Positions 27,744 to 37,354 of a stretch of DNA of 64,000 bases are shown piece by piece; the stretch's first letter is position 1, and every line of letters starts with the position of its first letter. A program made the translations under genes and the position numbers. A model generated the notes under the pieces. That model saw only the letters and a list, made by a program, of their open reading frames with translations. It was not told the DNA's origin and made no database searches. Source of the DNA: UBA2589 sp965223235 (lineage in GTDB: Bacteria; Gemmatimonadota; Gemmatimonadetes; Longimicrobiales; Gaopeijiaceae); NCBI GenBank assembly GCA_965223235.1, contig CBDCVV010000022.1, positions 558,001 through 622,000 on the forward strand, in the 5' to 3' direction.

Positions 27744-30323
27744 ATGACACCAGCCGACGACCGGTGGGCCCAAGTCGACGAGATTTTCTCGGCCGCGTTG
27801 GACGAGCCTCCGCACCGCCGGGCCGAGCTGGTACGCGAGGCGACGCAGGGAGACGCCCAACTCGAGCGTGATGTGCTCGAGCTCCTTCGAGCCGCTGAAG
27901 ACGAGGACTTCCTCGGTGTGCCCGCGATCTCGAGTCCTTCAGGAGCGTGGACCCCGAAGGAGGAGCCGGACGACGCCCTGGTCGGTACTACGCTGGGGGC
28001 GTTCCGGATCTCACGCCGCGTCGGGCGCGGGGGCATGGCCTCGGTCTACCTGGCGGAAAGGACCGAGGAGTTCGAGCAACAGGTCGCCGTCAAAGTGCTG
28101 CGCCGAGGGATGGACACCGAAGACATCACCCGGCGCTTCCTGACGGAACGCCAAATCCTGGCCGAGCTCGACCACCCGAGCATCGCGCGGGTCATGGATG
28201 GTGGGAGCACGCCCGATGGACGCCCGTACTTCGTCATGGAATTCGTCGACGGTCTGCCGATCACCAGGCACGCCGATGAACACAACCTCGACGTGCCGGC
28301 CCGTGTCGAGCTTCTGTGCGCGGTGACGGACGCCGTCCAGTACGCCCACCAGCGGCTCGTGGTGCACCGCGACCTGAAGCCGTCGAACGTCCTCGTCGAC
28401 TCGGACGGGCGGGTGAAGTTGCTCGACTTCGGCATTGCGCGGTTGATCGGGCCCGCCAGCGATGGCTCAGCCCGAACGGCGACCGGAACTCGCTTACTCA
28501 CGCCCGCATACGCGGCCCCCGAGCAGCTGTTGGAGCGACCGGTCACGACCGCCACGGACGTGTATCAGATCGGAGCACTCGCCTACGAGCTTCTGTCGGG
28601 TTGCCGCCCGTTCCCAGAGGAGGAGACCCGCCTCGACGACCCGCGCCGGGAACCGGTCCCTATGGCGCACGCGGTGCGGTCGAGTTCTCAGGCGCCGGGC
28701 GCCCTGGTTCGAGAGCTGAGCGGAGATCTCGGGATCATCGTGTCAAAAGCTCTCTCGAGCGACGTCGAGCGTCGCTATCCGTCGGTGGGGGCCCTGGGAG
28801 CCGACCTCCGGAACGTGCAAAGGAGTCTTCCGATCTCGGCACGCCGCCCTTCCGTCGGATACCGGCTCCGACGCTTCTCGCAACGACACCCTTGGTTTCC
28901 GCCCGTGGTCGTCGCGTCCGCCGTCGGGCTCGCGCTGTACCTCGGGAGTGTGGAGCGACACCAACGTGAACTGACCGTGGAGCGCAACAGCGCACAGGCT
29001 GCCGCCGCCGAGTCGGAAGCAGCCACGGCCTTCCTGGCATCTGTGCTCGGGTGGGCTGACCCATGGGCCGGCGGCCAGGCGAGCGACGTGACGCTGGCCG
29101 AAGTGCTCGACGCCACCGAAGGGCGTCTCGAGCGTGAGTTCGAGGAACAGCCGGACGTCCAGGCGCGGCTGCAGGCCGTCCTGGCCGCATCACACACCTC
29201 GGCAGGCCGCTTCGACGACGCGGAGCGGCTTTGGCGCCGGGTCGTGGAGCTCCGCTCCGAGGCGGCAGGGCCCGGGTCGACCGACGCGCTCGATGCCCGT
29301 ACGCGACTCGGACGAGTCATCGTGGACTCACGGGGTCCCGAGCATGCCGGGCGGTACTTGGACTCCGTGGCCGAGTACGTCGAGTCATTGCCCGAACCCG
29401 ACACCAGAGCCGTTCGGCTGGCAGAGATTGCCTGGGCGCATGCCTACGCTCGCAGGGCAGCCTCCGACTACGAGGGAGCGTTCTCGAACTACGCATTGGC
29501 TGACTCACTCTTCGGTGAAGCGTCGAACGGCGACCCTGAACGGTACGGAGCACTACTCGCGGACTATTCACGCGTGTGGCGGGAAGGTGGGGGCGAGCCG
29601 GGGCGGGCCGTCGCGCTCGCTCGCCGGGGTGTCGCGATGCTGTCCACCGTACTCCCGGAGGATCACTTCGAGCGCCTGGAAGCCGAGGTGGACCTGGCCG
29701 GAGCGCTGAATGCCGCCGAGGAGCCCGAGCAGGCCTTGGAGGTCTTCGACCGGGTAGAGCCACTCTTCCGGGCCCAACTCGAGGTCGATCACCCGAGTCT
29801 GCTCGCGCTCTTGAACAACCGGGCCCTCGTCTTGGACAGGCTGGGCCGTCCCGAAGACGGCCTACGTCAGCTCCAAGAGATCGGCTCCGTTCTCCGCACC
29901 AGCGAGCGCGTGACGGAACGTCAAAGAGCCGACCACGACCAGAATGTGGCCGCGGTCCTCGAGGAACTCGGGCGAGCCGACGAGGCAGTGGCCGCGGCCG
30001 GGCGAGCCTTCGAGCGATACCGGGCTCTCTACGGAGAGGCCCATCACCTCGTGGCCTTCCCTCTGCTCACGATCGCAGAGGTCGAGCTCGAGCGTGGCCG
30101 CCACCGCGCTGCATTGGAGGCGGCGGGAGATGCCTGGGAGATCCTCTCCGTCACGCTGCCAGCCGGGCACTTCGCGACCGCCGTCGCCGCATGTCGGCGC
30201 GGGAGAGCAAGGCTTGGGGTCGGCCAGTCGGCCCTCGGGCAAGCCGACGTCTCCGCCGCGCGAGCAGCGCTCGAAGACGCCGGCCTCCCGCCCGAACACC
30301 CCTTAAGGGAAGAGTGCGGTTAG
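27744..30323 (+). CDS. Serine/threonine protein kinase with TPR domain
   Basis: An 859-residue membrane kinase. A ~80-residue N-terminal helical region precedes the kinase domain, with glycine loop GRGGMAS (~94-100), catalytic VAVK (Lys117), HRDLKPSN (from 208) and DFG (228-230). A single membrane helix (FPPVVVASAVGLALYLGSV, ~395) separates it from an extracytoplasmic C-terminal half of TPR-type helical repeats. All catalytic residues seen are intact. It follows the sigma factor gene by 18 bp. Its TAG overlaps the TAA of the convergent exported-protein gene by 2 bases. Confidence 0.9.
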   Translation: MTPADDRWAQVDEIFSAALDEPPHRRAELVREATQGDAQLERDVLELLRAAEDEDFLGVPAISSPSGAWTPKEEPDDALVGTTLGAFRISRRVGRGGMASVYLAERTEEFEQQVAVKVLRRGMDTEDITRRFLTERQILAELDHPSIARVMDGGSTPDGRPYFVMEFVDGLPITRHADEHNLDVPARVELLCAVTDAVQYAHQRLVVHRDLKPSNVLVDSDGRVKLLDFGIARLIGPASDGSARTATGTRLLTPAYAAPEQLLERPVTTATDVYQIGALAYELLSGCRPFPEEETRLDDPRREPVPMAHAVRSSSQAPGALVRELSGDLGIIVSKALSSDVERRYPSVGALGADLRNVQRSLPISARRPSVGYRLRRFSQRHPWFPPVVVASAVGLALYLGSVERHQRELTVERNSAQAAAAESEAATAFLASVLGWADPWAGGQASDVTLAEVLDATEGRLEREFEEQPDVQARLQAVLAASHTSAGRFDDAERLWRRVVELRSEAAGPGSTDALDARTRLGRVIVDSRGPEHAGRYLDSVAEYVESLPEPDTRAVRLAEIAWAHAYARRAASDYEGAFSNYALADSLFGEASNGDPERYGALLADYSRVWREGGGEPGRAVALARRGVAMLSTVLPEDHFERLEAEVDLAGALNAAEEPEQALEVFDRVEPLFRAQLEVDHPSLLALLNNRALVLDRLGRPEDGLRQLQEIGSVLRTSERVTERQRADHDQNVAAVLEELGRADEAVAAAGRAFERYRALYGEAHHLVAFPLLTIAEVELERGRHRAALEAAGDAWEILSVTLPAGHFATAVAACRRGRARLGVGQSALGQADVSAARAALEDAGLPPEHPLREECG

Positions 30324-30889
30324 CGCTCCTCGAATCGGATCAGGATCGGGAGAATGGCCTGCCTCGATCGCTCCGCCTCGTCCTCCGAGATCATGAAGAG
30401 GACGACGCCCGGCCCGGCGTCGAAGTGGCGCAGAACCATCCGGCGCAACATGTCGCCCGGAAAGAGGGCCTCCGCTGGAAAGAACATGTCGCCGGGGAAC
30501 GAGATTTCTGCCGGCGCGAACTCTTCAGCCCCGTAGAACATGTCACCAGGGAAAACGCGATCGCCCGGCTCCAGGAAGTCACCGAGGAAGAGTGGGGACG
30601 CACCGACGCACGAACCGGCAGCTCGTGACGTCGAGGTCGGGTACGACGACCATGCCCGCACCGGCTCTCCACCGTCGAAGAACGCTCCGACGCAGTGCAC
30701 CGGCCCGGCCTCGCCCTCGGTCCGCAGCCGAAATGATTCAAGGAAGTCGTGGACCGGTACCTCTCCTTCGACGAGCCCCATCGCACCCCGATGGGTGATT
30801 TCGAGAGACAGCGTCGACTGTGCAACAACGGGAAGCGTGGACACGAGTGCCCATGCCGCGGCGGCCAACAGGGGGCGAAGTGGCTTCAT
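30320..30889 (-). CDS. Small exported protein with repeated FPGDM motif
   Basis: A 189-residue protein with a signal peptide (~1-23, ending PVVAQ) and no recognised family. Its centre contains three near-identical units around FPGDM (VFPGDMFY, SFPGDMFFPAEA, LFPGDMLRR). Two Cys residues (VHCVG and SCVGA) could form a disulfide. The C-terminus (VVLFMISEDEAERSRQAILPI) looks like a strand-helix pair. It is convergent with the kinase gene and upstream of the OmpA-like gene in opposite order. Function unknown. Confidence 0.6.
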   Translation of the reverse strand: MKPLRPLLAAAAWALVSTLPVVAQSTLSLEITHRGAMGLVEGEVPVHDFLESFRLRTEGEAGPVHCVGAFFDGGEPVRAWSSYPTSTSRAAGSCVGASPLFLGDFLEPGDRVFPGDMFYGAEEFAPAEISFPGDMFFPAEALFPGDMLRRMVLRHFDAGPGVVLFMISEDEAERSRQAILPILIRFEER

Positions 30890-30932
30890 GAGTGACTCCT
30901 ACTGGTTCAGGCTAGAAGTGAATAGAGATCGG

Positions 30933-32677
30933 TCAGAGCCGCGGTAGGCGGAGTCGGAACGAGCCCGTCATCGGAGATCCATCCTCCAGGACGACCTCGA
31001 ACCGGCCTTCGATGGCTCGCACATCGTCGCCGACGTCTTCCCACCTCGTGATCTCGACGCTGGGTTTGTGGCCTTCTCCACTGTGCTCGCTGTACGTGTC
31101 GAGTTGGCTGCCGGTCAGCGCGTTGTTCCACAGCTGTCGCTGGGCTAGCGGGGAAGACGTGCGCACGTCGTACGAGGCGAAGATCCCGAACCCGGGAACC
31201 CCCTGACGCCAGCTGGAACCGGCCTCGGCCCGGAACTGAAGCCACATCGGGTCGTCCGCGTTCTGCCATACGTCCCATCCCCCGTCTGCGGGTAAGGTCA
31301 GAGACTGTCCACCCCAATGGATCGTCATCTCTCCGTCGTCGAAGCAGGTACCCATCGCGGTACTCTCCATCGACGATGCGGCGTTCTCCATCGCCGGAGC
31401 GGCACTCGCTATCGACGGAGCGGCACTCGTTCCGGAGCCCGGAGACGACGCGGCGCGAACGATCTCGACCCTCCGGTTCTCCTGCCGTCCGGTCGCGGTC
31501 TCATTCGAAGCGATAGGCCGTGACTCGCCGTAGCCTCTGGAGTTGAGGCGGGTAGGTGCGACGCCGTGCGCGTCGATGAGATAGGCGCGCACGGCTGCTG
31601 CTCGCCGCTCGCTCAACGTCTGGTTGTTCTCCGCCGCGCCTTCGCTGTCGGTGTGCCCCTCGATATCCAGTGCGAGCGTGGGGTACGCCTGCAACATCGC
31701 CCCGACCTCATCCAAGACGGCCACCGACCCGGGCCGCAGCCGATCGCTCCCCGTGTCGAATTCCACTCCTTCGGCCGTGAAGCGGCCCTCCCCGCTCCAG
31801 TACGTCGTAGAGATCTCGTCCACCCGCCGCGACACGCACGTTCCCGACGTAGATCGGAGCCTCGGATGAACCGTCGAACAGGAGGTGCACTTGCTGGGAA
31901 CGCTCGAGGCCGGCTGTCGGAACGTTCGCCAGACGCTGGTAGTCCGCATACAACTTCAAATGCTGGCCGTCGACCATGACGCGGAAGCGAACCGGCTTGC
32001 GGAAGCTCTCGTCCACGCGCTGCAGCGCGTTCGAAGTACCTTCCGCGGAGATGAACCCACTACCTGCGCGAGCCGGCGCGGCCCACTGCACGTAGGCCTG
32101 ACCCCGAAGGCCGTTCCGCTCGTTTGGCAGCCGATTGAAGCCCAGCGCCATCCCGTAGGGAGCCCCGGCGTTGTACACGTCCATCTCGATCGTGAAGCGG
32201 GGCGGGAGCGACTCTCCGAGGTCGATCGAGAGGGCGGCGTTGCGACTCGTGGCTCGCAAGAAGCGATTCCCGTCAAGCTCCACGACCTCCAAACTGCCCC
32301 TCCGCCATGTCCATGGCTCGCGGGAAGTCTCCGATGCGGTCGGCGGCGAAGTTCGTCTCGAAGAGGGAGCGCTCCCCGGGCTCGAAGTCGAATTGGTCTG
32401 TGGCGACGCCCGTGGGCGAAGCCATCCCCGGAGCCGCTGTAGTGGTGCCTTCGACGTGCGCGGAGGGCTGCGCGGAGTCGTCTCCCGAAGTTCCAAGCAC
32501 TGCGTCCTCAGCGCGTTGCGCCGCGCCGTCAATGGAGCGGTCGACGCGCTCCTCCACTTCACGGCCAGTGGCGCGTTCCGCGGCAGTCGTGGCCGCCCGT
32601 TGTACCGTGGCGCACCCCGTGGAGAAGAGGGTCACTACAGTCATCGGGATCAGTGCAATCCATGGGCTTCGTCTCAC
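30933..32677 (-). pseudogene. OmpA-family lipoprotein gene with two 1-nt frameshifts
   Basis: Three overlapping frames together give one conventional protein. The first is an N-terminal lipoprotein signal (lipobox STGCA, Cys22) with a helical linker and FDFEPGERSLFETNFA. The second is a jelly-roll-like domain (LEVVELDGNRFLRA to VRVAAGGRDLYDVLE). The third is an OmpA peptidoglycan-binding domain (FDTGSDRLRPGS, LDIEGHTDSEG, NRRVEIVR) with a ~130-residue C-terminal extension. The frame changes at 32297-32300 and again at 31790-31793. Both are runs of four C (G in the mRNA); removing one base from each restores EGSLEVVELDG and VLEREGRFTAEG. Either the gene is a recent pseudogene or the assembly carries homopolymer errors. 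If intact it would anchor the outer membrane to peptidoglycan. Confidence 0.8.
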
Positions 32678-32813
32678 GGTCGCCTCCTGAGGTGGGTACG
32701 GTCGGGTACCAGCGCGGCCGCGGGGGCCGGCTAGGAGGCTATGCGTGGTGGGGGTGGAAAACCCGCCATTGGATTAGGGAGGCTTGCTATCTCAAACGAA
32801 AAACACATCCTTA

Positions 32814-32838
32814 GTTCGACTTAACTTATAAATCGAAC
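32814..32838 (+). promoter_or_regulatory. Inverted repeat and AT-rich promoter of the Fic gene
   Basis: GTTCGA (32814-32819) and TCGAAC (32833-32838) form a perfect 6-bp inverted repeat around an AT-rich spacer containing TATAAA (32827-32832). If that is the -10 box, transcription would begin at or just before the ATG at 32844, giving a leaderless mRNA. No good -35 is visible. Confidence 0.35.
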
Positions 32839-32843
32839 GATAA

Positions 32844-34043
32844 ATGCGCGGCAGGCTGATCGAAAAGACGTGGAAGTCCAATCCCACGATTTACGCTCCA
32901 CCCAAATATCGACGGGCGTGTAAATACGAAGCGTTCGTCCCTGATCTATTGATCGGAACCGAATTTGCGATGTCTTCTGCAGTTGCCGCCGCCGTATCCG
33001 AAGCAGAAACCGCAATCCTAAAGCTCAACGAGCACGCAAAGCCCGCACTAGCCCCTCTCGCTCGACTGCTGCTTCGGACCGAGTCCATCGCGTCTTCGAG
33101 GATCGAGGGGCTACAAGTCGGAATCCGTCAACTTGCCCGCTCGGAGTCGAAGCTCGAAACAGGAGGGAAGGCCTCCTCCACAGTGCAAGAGGTTCTCGGA
33201 AACATCGACGCTATGCAACTCGCCGTCGATGACGCCTCGCACGCCGACTACATTGCCGTCGAGCATCTCGTGAACATCCACGAGCGGCTGATGAAGACGG
33301 CTCCCAACGCACACGTGGCAGGTCGAATCCGCACCGATCAAAACTGGGTCGGCGGCAACAACTACAACCCGTGTGGAGCAGACTTCGTCCCACCACCGCC
33401 CGAGATGGTACCCGAGGGCCTGAACGACCTTTGCGACGCAATGGCGAGCGATGAATTGTCGCCGCTCGTGCAGGCGGCGCTGATCCATGCCCAATTCGAG
33501 ACCATCCATCCTTTCGAAGATGGAAACGGGCGCACCGGCCGAACCCTGATTCACGTAGTCCTGCGACGCAGAGGTGTCGCAGAAAGCTACGTGCCACCGA
33601 TTAGTGTGGTACTGGCCAATGACAAGGACCGCTACATCGATGGTCTGACTGACTTCCGCCACGATAGGGTCGAAGCGTGGATCGAACACTTCGCTGTCGC
33701 CACGGCGCAGGCTGCTGGCCTAGCCGCCAGATACCTCGACGCGGTGAGCGACCTCATGAGAGCTTGGCGCGACAAGCTGGCTGACAGTGCGGCGCCAAGA
33801 GCCGATGCCGCGGCATGGGCTCTGATCGATGTCCTCCCCGCCCACCCTGTCGTCACCCTACCGACAGCAACAGCGGCGACTGGACGGTCGAAGTCATCCG
33901 TCAATCAAGCTCTCGAACAGCTTGCCGAGTGCGGAGTGCTAGAACCTCTCTCCACCTCTAGGCGGAACCGGTCGTGGGAAGCCGCGGGACTGCTCGAGCT
34001 TCTGGAGGAGCTCGAGGCGGGTCGGATGCCCGGGGGTGGGTGA
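32844..34043 (+). CDS. Fic family protein (putative AMP-transferase, self-inhibited class)
   Basis: A 399-residue Fic-domain protein. The catalytic motif is HPFEDGNGRTGR (HPFx[D/E]GNGRxGR, intact). An N-terminal inhibitory-helix motif (S-x3-E-G in ASSRIEGLQ) is typical of class II Fic proteins that hold themselves inactive. The flap region RTDQNWVGGNNYNP precedes the Fic core and a winged helix (TGRSKSSVNQALEQLAECG) ends the protein, as in the common Fic/DUF4172-like architecture. It should transfer AMP or another nucleotide to a target protein hydroxyl. No separate antitoxin gene is seen. The upstream 80 bp is clearly more AT-rich than the surroundings, hinting at acquisition. Confidence 0.9.
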   Translation: MRGRLIEKTWKSNPTIYAPPKYRRACKYEAFVPDLLIGTEFAMSSAVAAAVSEAETAILKLNEHAKPALAPLARLLLRTESIASSRIEGLQVGIRQLARSESKLETGGKASSTVQEVLGNIDAMQLAVDDASHADYIAVEHLVNIHERLMKTAPNAHVAGRIRTDQNWVGGNNYNPCGADFVPPPPEMVPEGLNDLCDAMASDELSPLVQAALIHAQFETIHPFEDGNGRTGRTLIHVVLRRRGVAESYVPPISVVLANDKDRYIDGLTDFRHDRVEAWIEHFAVATAQAAGLAARYLDAVSDLMRAWRDKLADSAAPRADAAAWALIDVLPAHPVVTLPTATAATGRSKSSVNQALEQLAECGVLEPLSTSRRNRSWEAAGLLELLEELEAGRMPGGG

Positions 34044-34052
34044 TGACGCAGG

Positions 34053-34084
34053 GCGCCCGTTCTGTTAGCCCAGCGAACGGGTGC
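34053..34084. terminator. Hairpin between convergent Fic and ADOP genes
   Basis: GCGCCCGTTC and GAACGGGTGC form a 10-bp stem with one G-U type pair around a 12-nt loop, in the 55-bp gap between the two stop codons. No T-run follows on either strand, so it would be at best a weak or factor-assisted bidirectional terminator. Confidence 0.35.
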
Positions 34085-34098
34085 ACCGAACTCCCCCC

Positions 34099-36813
34099 CT
34101 ACTCTTCCCTCAGGCACTCCGTCGGCTGAATGGCCAAGCCGCGACGCACGGGAAGCACCGTCGCAAGAACACCGATCAAGACCATCAGCACAGCTAGAGC
34201 AACGGCCAAGCGCGGATCTCGATCGACCGGGAGGCCATCGATCGAGAAGGGTGGGACGACGAAGGCGATGACCGCACCGATCAGTACCCCGATCCCGAGC
34301 TGCTTGCCGGATCGCGACACGACTTGGCCGAGGACCCTTTCCCGGCTCCCCCCGAGGGCCGTTCGGATGCCGATCTCCCGTCGTCGCTGACTCACGTTGA
34401 ATGAGGTGAGGGCGAAGACTCCCGCTGTGCACAGGACCAGCACACTGAGCAGGATGAGTGCGATCGTCAGGGCCGCGATCCGCATGCCGGCGCGGATGGG
34501 GTTTCGCTCCTGCGCGTACGGACCCGAGTTCAAGATCCTAAGGCCGGGGTCGACGTCGACCACAATCCTCTCCAGGTCGGGCACGAAGCCACCGGGGCCT
34601 CGAGGGACGCGCACGGTCAGGTAGCCACCCAACAGATGCGACGGGTCGAGCGGAGAGAAGATCCTTCCCTGCTGCGTCCCGGGCCTGAACGGGTTCTCCG
34701 CGAGGGGGGCGACGACACCCACGATTTCGCGCCAAGGCTCGGGGTCGTCCCCCGGGGGCTGATAGGCCCGGACTCGCTGACCGATCGGATTCGAGCCGCC
34801 GAGCTGCTGGTCGACGAACGCGCGATTCACGATCACGGGCGCGATTTCATCCGTGTAGTCGGCCGCCGTGAAGGCGCGGCCCGCTTCAACCGTAATCCCC
34901 AGGAAACGGAAAAAGCCGGGTTCGACCCGAGCAGAGCCCACCCGGTGGTTCGATTCTCCAAGAGGTGGCGGGAAGCCGTCGATCTCAATGCGATTGAACG
35001 CGTAGAGCGAGACGCTGAAGAACTCGTCGGGCAGTCGATCGGAGGCGATGACCCCTTCGATGCCCGGCTCACGCTCGACTCGGTCCATCACCTCGGCGAT
35101 CGACCGCGATGGGTCATGACCCACGGTACCGGATCCACTCGGTGTAGCGACGAGGCCGACACTCAGTAGATCGTCCGTCGGGAACGTCGCGCGTGCGACG
35201 CCCTGGCCCAGTGCATCCCACGCAACCCAGCCGGCGACCGGCAGGAGGGCTACGGTGATCGCTACCTGAATGACGACCAGGCTCGTCCAAACCCGCCCAA
35301 GCCGCATGGCACTCGCGCCCGTCCGGCGCTTCAAGCCCGCCTGCACATCTCTGCCCGTCGCCTTGAGGCCCGGCACCACACCCACGATCACGGCCGCGCC
35401 GATCACCAATACACCGAGGTAGACCACGGTCGGAAGGCTCCGACCCTGCTGTGCCCAAAAGGGGAGGGACGCTCCGAAGTGCACGGACAGGAAGTTCTCA
35501 ATCCTCGACGACACGAACAGAGCCAGCCCCATACCCACCGCTGATGAGACCACTGCCAGCACGAGGGCTTCGGCAAATAGCTGGCCGACGACTCGGGCAC
35601 GGCTAGCTCCGAGCGCGGCCCGGACGGCTATCTCGCTCGTACGGGTAGCGGTTCGTGCATAGATGAGTATCGCGACGTTCGCGAACGGGATGAGGACCAC
35701 GAGCGAGAAGATGAAAAGGATCCCCCGCACAAGTCCGTCGTGCTCCTCACCGACATCGGTCATCCCCGTGTGGGGATCCGTGTACGCCATCACCTGGCCG
35801 CGAAGGTTCCTGCTCACCGGGGAGTGCTGCGCCTCGGCCTCGGTCAGAGCGCTAATCTCCGCCTGGGCCTGCTCTCGAGTCACACCCGGAGCCAAGCGCG
35901 CGAATGCGTAGTACCGATGTCCTTCGTACGGCTCATACTCGTCCGGATCATCTCTAAGGGGCGTCCAGAACGAGTGCGCGTAGGGGAAGCCGAAGCCCTC
36001 CGGCATCACACCCACGACCGTGTGTGTGTCGTAGCCCATCCGCACGCGACGGCCGACGATCTGGGGATCTGCGCCGAATCGATCGACCCAAGCATCATAT
36101 CCGATGACGAGCACCGACTCCGCGCCCGCGACCTCGTCACGCACTGCCAGCGTGCGACCAAGCAGGGGCGGGACGCCAGCGACCTCGAAACCGGACGCCG
36201 TCATCACGGCAATGTCGACCATGTCGCCGCGGCCTTCATCCGAGATGAGGTTCCCCCGCGACTCCCTCCACAACCCCACCGCGTCGAGTGAGGCGAGTTG
36301 GTCTCGCCACGCCGTGTAATCGTGAAGGACCCGACGTTCGGCGCGCGAGACATCGGTCCGTCGCAGGCCGAGCGACACGATGCGTTCGCCCTCGGGCAGT
36401 GGCAGCGTGGGACGGAGGAAGAAGTCCTGGAATACGGCGAACATCCCGACCGCCGTCGCCACCGTGACTGCGATGGCAAAGCCGCTGACGACGGTGACGA
36501 GAGGGTACTTCGCCATCATGCGAAGCCCGAGCTTCATGTCCAACCAAGAAGGAAGTCCGAAGGCCTTCGGAGCGAAGGCGCGCTCCGCACGGTCCGCGGC
36601 CCCCCTAAGGGAACGGGCAAAGAGCGCGTGCAATACCGCGGCCCGCGCTTGGCGCCGATACCAGCGACGGGCGACGGCCTCTCCTTCCGTTTGCGCACGA
36701 CGAAGAAAAAGCGTGTCGGCGTCATCGACGAGGGCCGGGGTGGCCAGCCGTCGCGCAGCCCACGTCAGACACCCTCGGGCAACGCGGGGCGGCTCGTGGC
36801 CCGACGGTGTCAC
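34099..36813 (-). CDS. ADOP-type FtsX/MacB ABC permease (orphan)
   Basis: A 904-residue permease of the duplicated orphan type common in Acidobacteriota and Gemmatimonadota. An N-terminal helical leader is followed by two MacB-PCD/FtsX units, each with a helix, a large periplasmic domain, and three helices. GTG 36813 is chosen because it overlaps the PadR stop in a GTGA; upstream in-frame sequence is a shadow of padR. MacB-like permeases usually need a separate ATPase, and none is encoded here. The role is probably efflux or mechanotransmission, controlled by the adjacent PadR repressor. Confidence 0.88.
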   Translation of the reverse strand: MTPSGHEPPRVARGCLTWAARRLATPALVDDADTLFLRRAQTEGEAVARRWYRRQARAAVLHALFARSLRGAADRAERAFAPKAFGLPSWLDMKLGLRMMAKYPLVTVVSGFAIAVTVATAVGMFAVFQDFFLRPTLPLPEGERIVSLGLRRTDVSRAERRVLHDYTAWRDQLASLDAVGLWRESRGNLISDEGRGDMVDIAVMTASGFEVAGVPPLLGRTLAVRDEVAGAESVLVIGYDAWVDRFGADPQIVGRRVRMGYDTHTVVGVMPEGFGFPYAHSFWTPLRDDPDEYEPYEGHRYYAFARLAPGVTREQAQAEISALTEAEAQHSPVSRNLRGQVMAYTDPHTGMTDVGEEHDGLVRGILFIFSLVVLIPFANVAILIYARTATRTSEIAVRAALGASRARVVGQLFAEALVLAVVSSAVGMGLALFVSSRIENFLSVHFGASLPFWAQQGRSLPTVVYLGVLVIGAAVIVGVVPGLKATGRDVQAGLKRRTGASAMRLGRVWTSLVVIQVAITVALLPVAGWVAWDALGQGVARATFPTDDLLSVGLVATPSGSGTVGHDPSRSIAEVMDRVEREPGIEGVIASDRLPDEFFSVSLYAFNRIEIDGFPPPLGESNHRVGSARVEPGFFRFLGITVEAGRAFTAADYTDEIAPVIVNRAFVDQQLGGSNPIGQRVRAYQPPGDDPEPWREIVGVVAPLAENPFRPGTQQGRIFSPLDPSHLLGGYLTVRVPRGPGGFVPDLERIVVDVDPGLRILNSGPYAQERNPIRAGMRIAALTIALILLSVLVLCTAGVFALTSFNVSQRRREIGIRTALGGSRERVLGQVVSRSGKQLGIGVLIGAVIAFVVPPFSIDGLPVDRDPRLAVALAVLMVLIGVLATVLPVRRGLAIQPTECLREE

Positions 36814-37145
36814 GAGGTCTCGTTTGGGTCGGGCATCTCGAATCCGTGCCAGACGCGATCCCACATGGCACGGAAATCGGCCAATGCGCGTACCCCCTCA
36901 TCCGTGAGCCGATAGTGTCGACTCGGGCGGCCACCGTTCGGAGGCGTGTCTCCGGTCGTTGAAGAGAGGAGCCCTTTCTCCTGGAGTCGTCGCAACGTGA
37001 CGTGAATGGATGGGAGGCTGATCGTTCGGCGCGACCGCTCTTCGAGTTCTTCGTACACGGCGGGGCCGGTCGCTGACGGGCCGGCCCAACCGACGCCTGC
37101 TAGGACGAGCGCTTCGAGCTGTCCGAGGTGGTCGCGCTTGGTCAC
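36810..37145 (-). CDS. PadR-family transcriptional regulator
   Basis: A 111-residue winged-helix regulator with the PadR pattern: LGQLEALVLAGV, the recognition-helix region SIHVTLRRLQEKGLL, then the wing GRPSRHYRLTDEG. GTG 37145 is preferred because family similarity starts there; the longer ORF adds unrelated residues. Its stop overlaps the ADOP permease start, so the pair is one operon. A palindrome 43 bp upstream is a likely autoregulatory operator. Confidence 0.85.
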   Translation of the reverse strand: MTKRDHLGQLEALVLAGVGWAGPSATGPAVYEELEERSRRTISLPSIHVTLRRLQEKGLLSSTTGDTPPNGGRPSRHYRLTDEGVRALADFRAMWDRVWHGFEMPDPNETS

Positions 37146-37187
37146 TGCGGGGCTCTTGGGTCGAGGGCTGCACGGATACAGCGATAT

Positions 37188-37201
37188 AACAAAGTTTTGT
37201 T
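37188..37201 (-). promoter_or_regulatory. Candidate PadR operator (AACAAAGTTTTGTT)
   Basis: A near-perfect palindrome with 6-bp arms AACAAA/TTTGTT and a GT centre, in a short AT-rich patch 43 bp upstream of the padR GTG. It overlaps TTATAT on the minus strand, a possible -10. Position and symmetry suit a PadR autorepressor site. Confidence 0.45.
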
Positions 37202-37301
37202 GTGGGGGAAAGGGGATCAAGTGTGTCGAGCTCACTGCGCGTCGCTCCTCTAGATTGGCGACCCCATCTCTTATGACCTGATCCTCATCACGGGTCGATG
37301 G

Positions 37302-37338
37302 GTGGACAAAAGCGGACGTTATGTCCTATTTTGTCCAC
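37302..37338 (+). promoter_or_regulatory. Nested inverted repeat, putative AbiEi operator
   Basis: GTGGACAAAA (37302-37311) and TTTTGTCCAC (37329-37338) are perfect inverted 10-mers. Between them GGAC (37314-37317) and GTCC (37323-37326) form a second, inner inverted repeat. The site ends 16 bp before the abiEi ATG. AbiEi antitoxins are known to repress their own operon by binding inverted repeats in the promoter, so this is the likely operator. Confidence 0.65.
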
Positions 37339-37354
37339 AACTTCGAGAGGGGCT

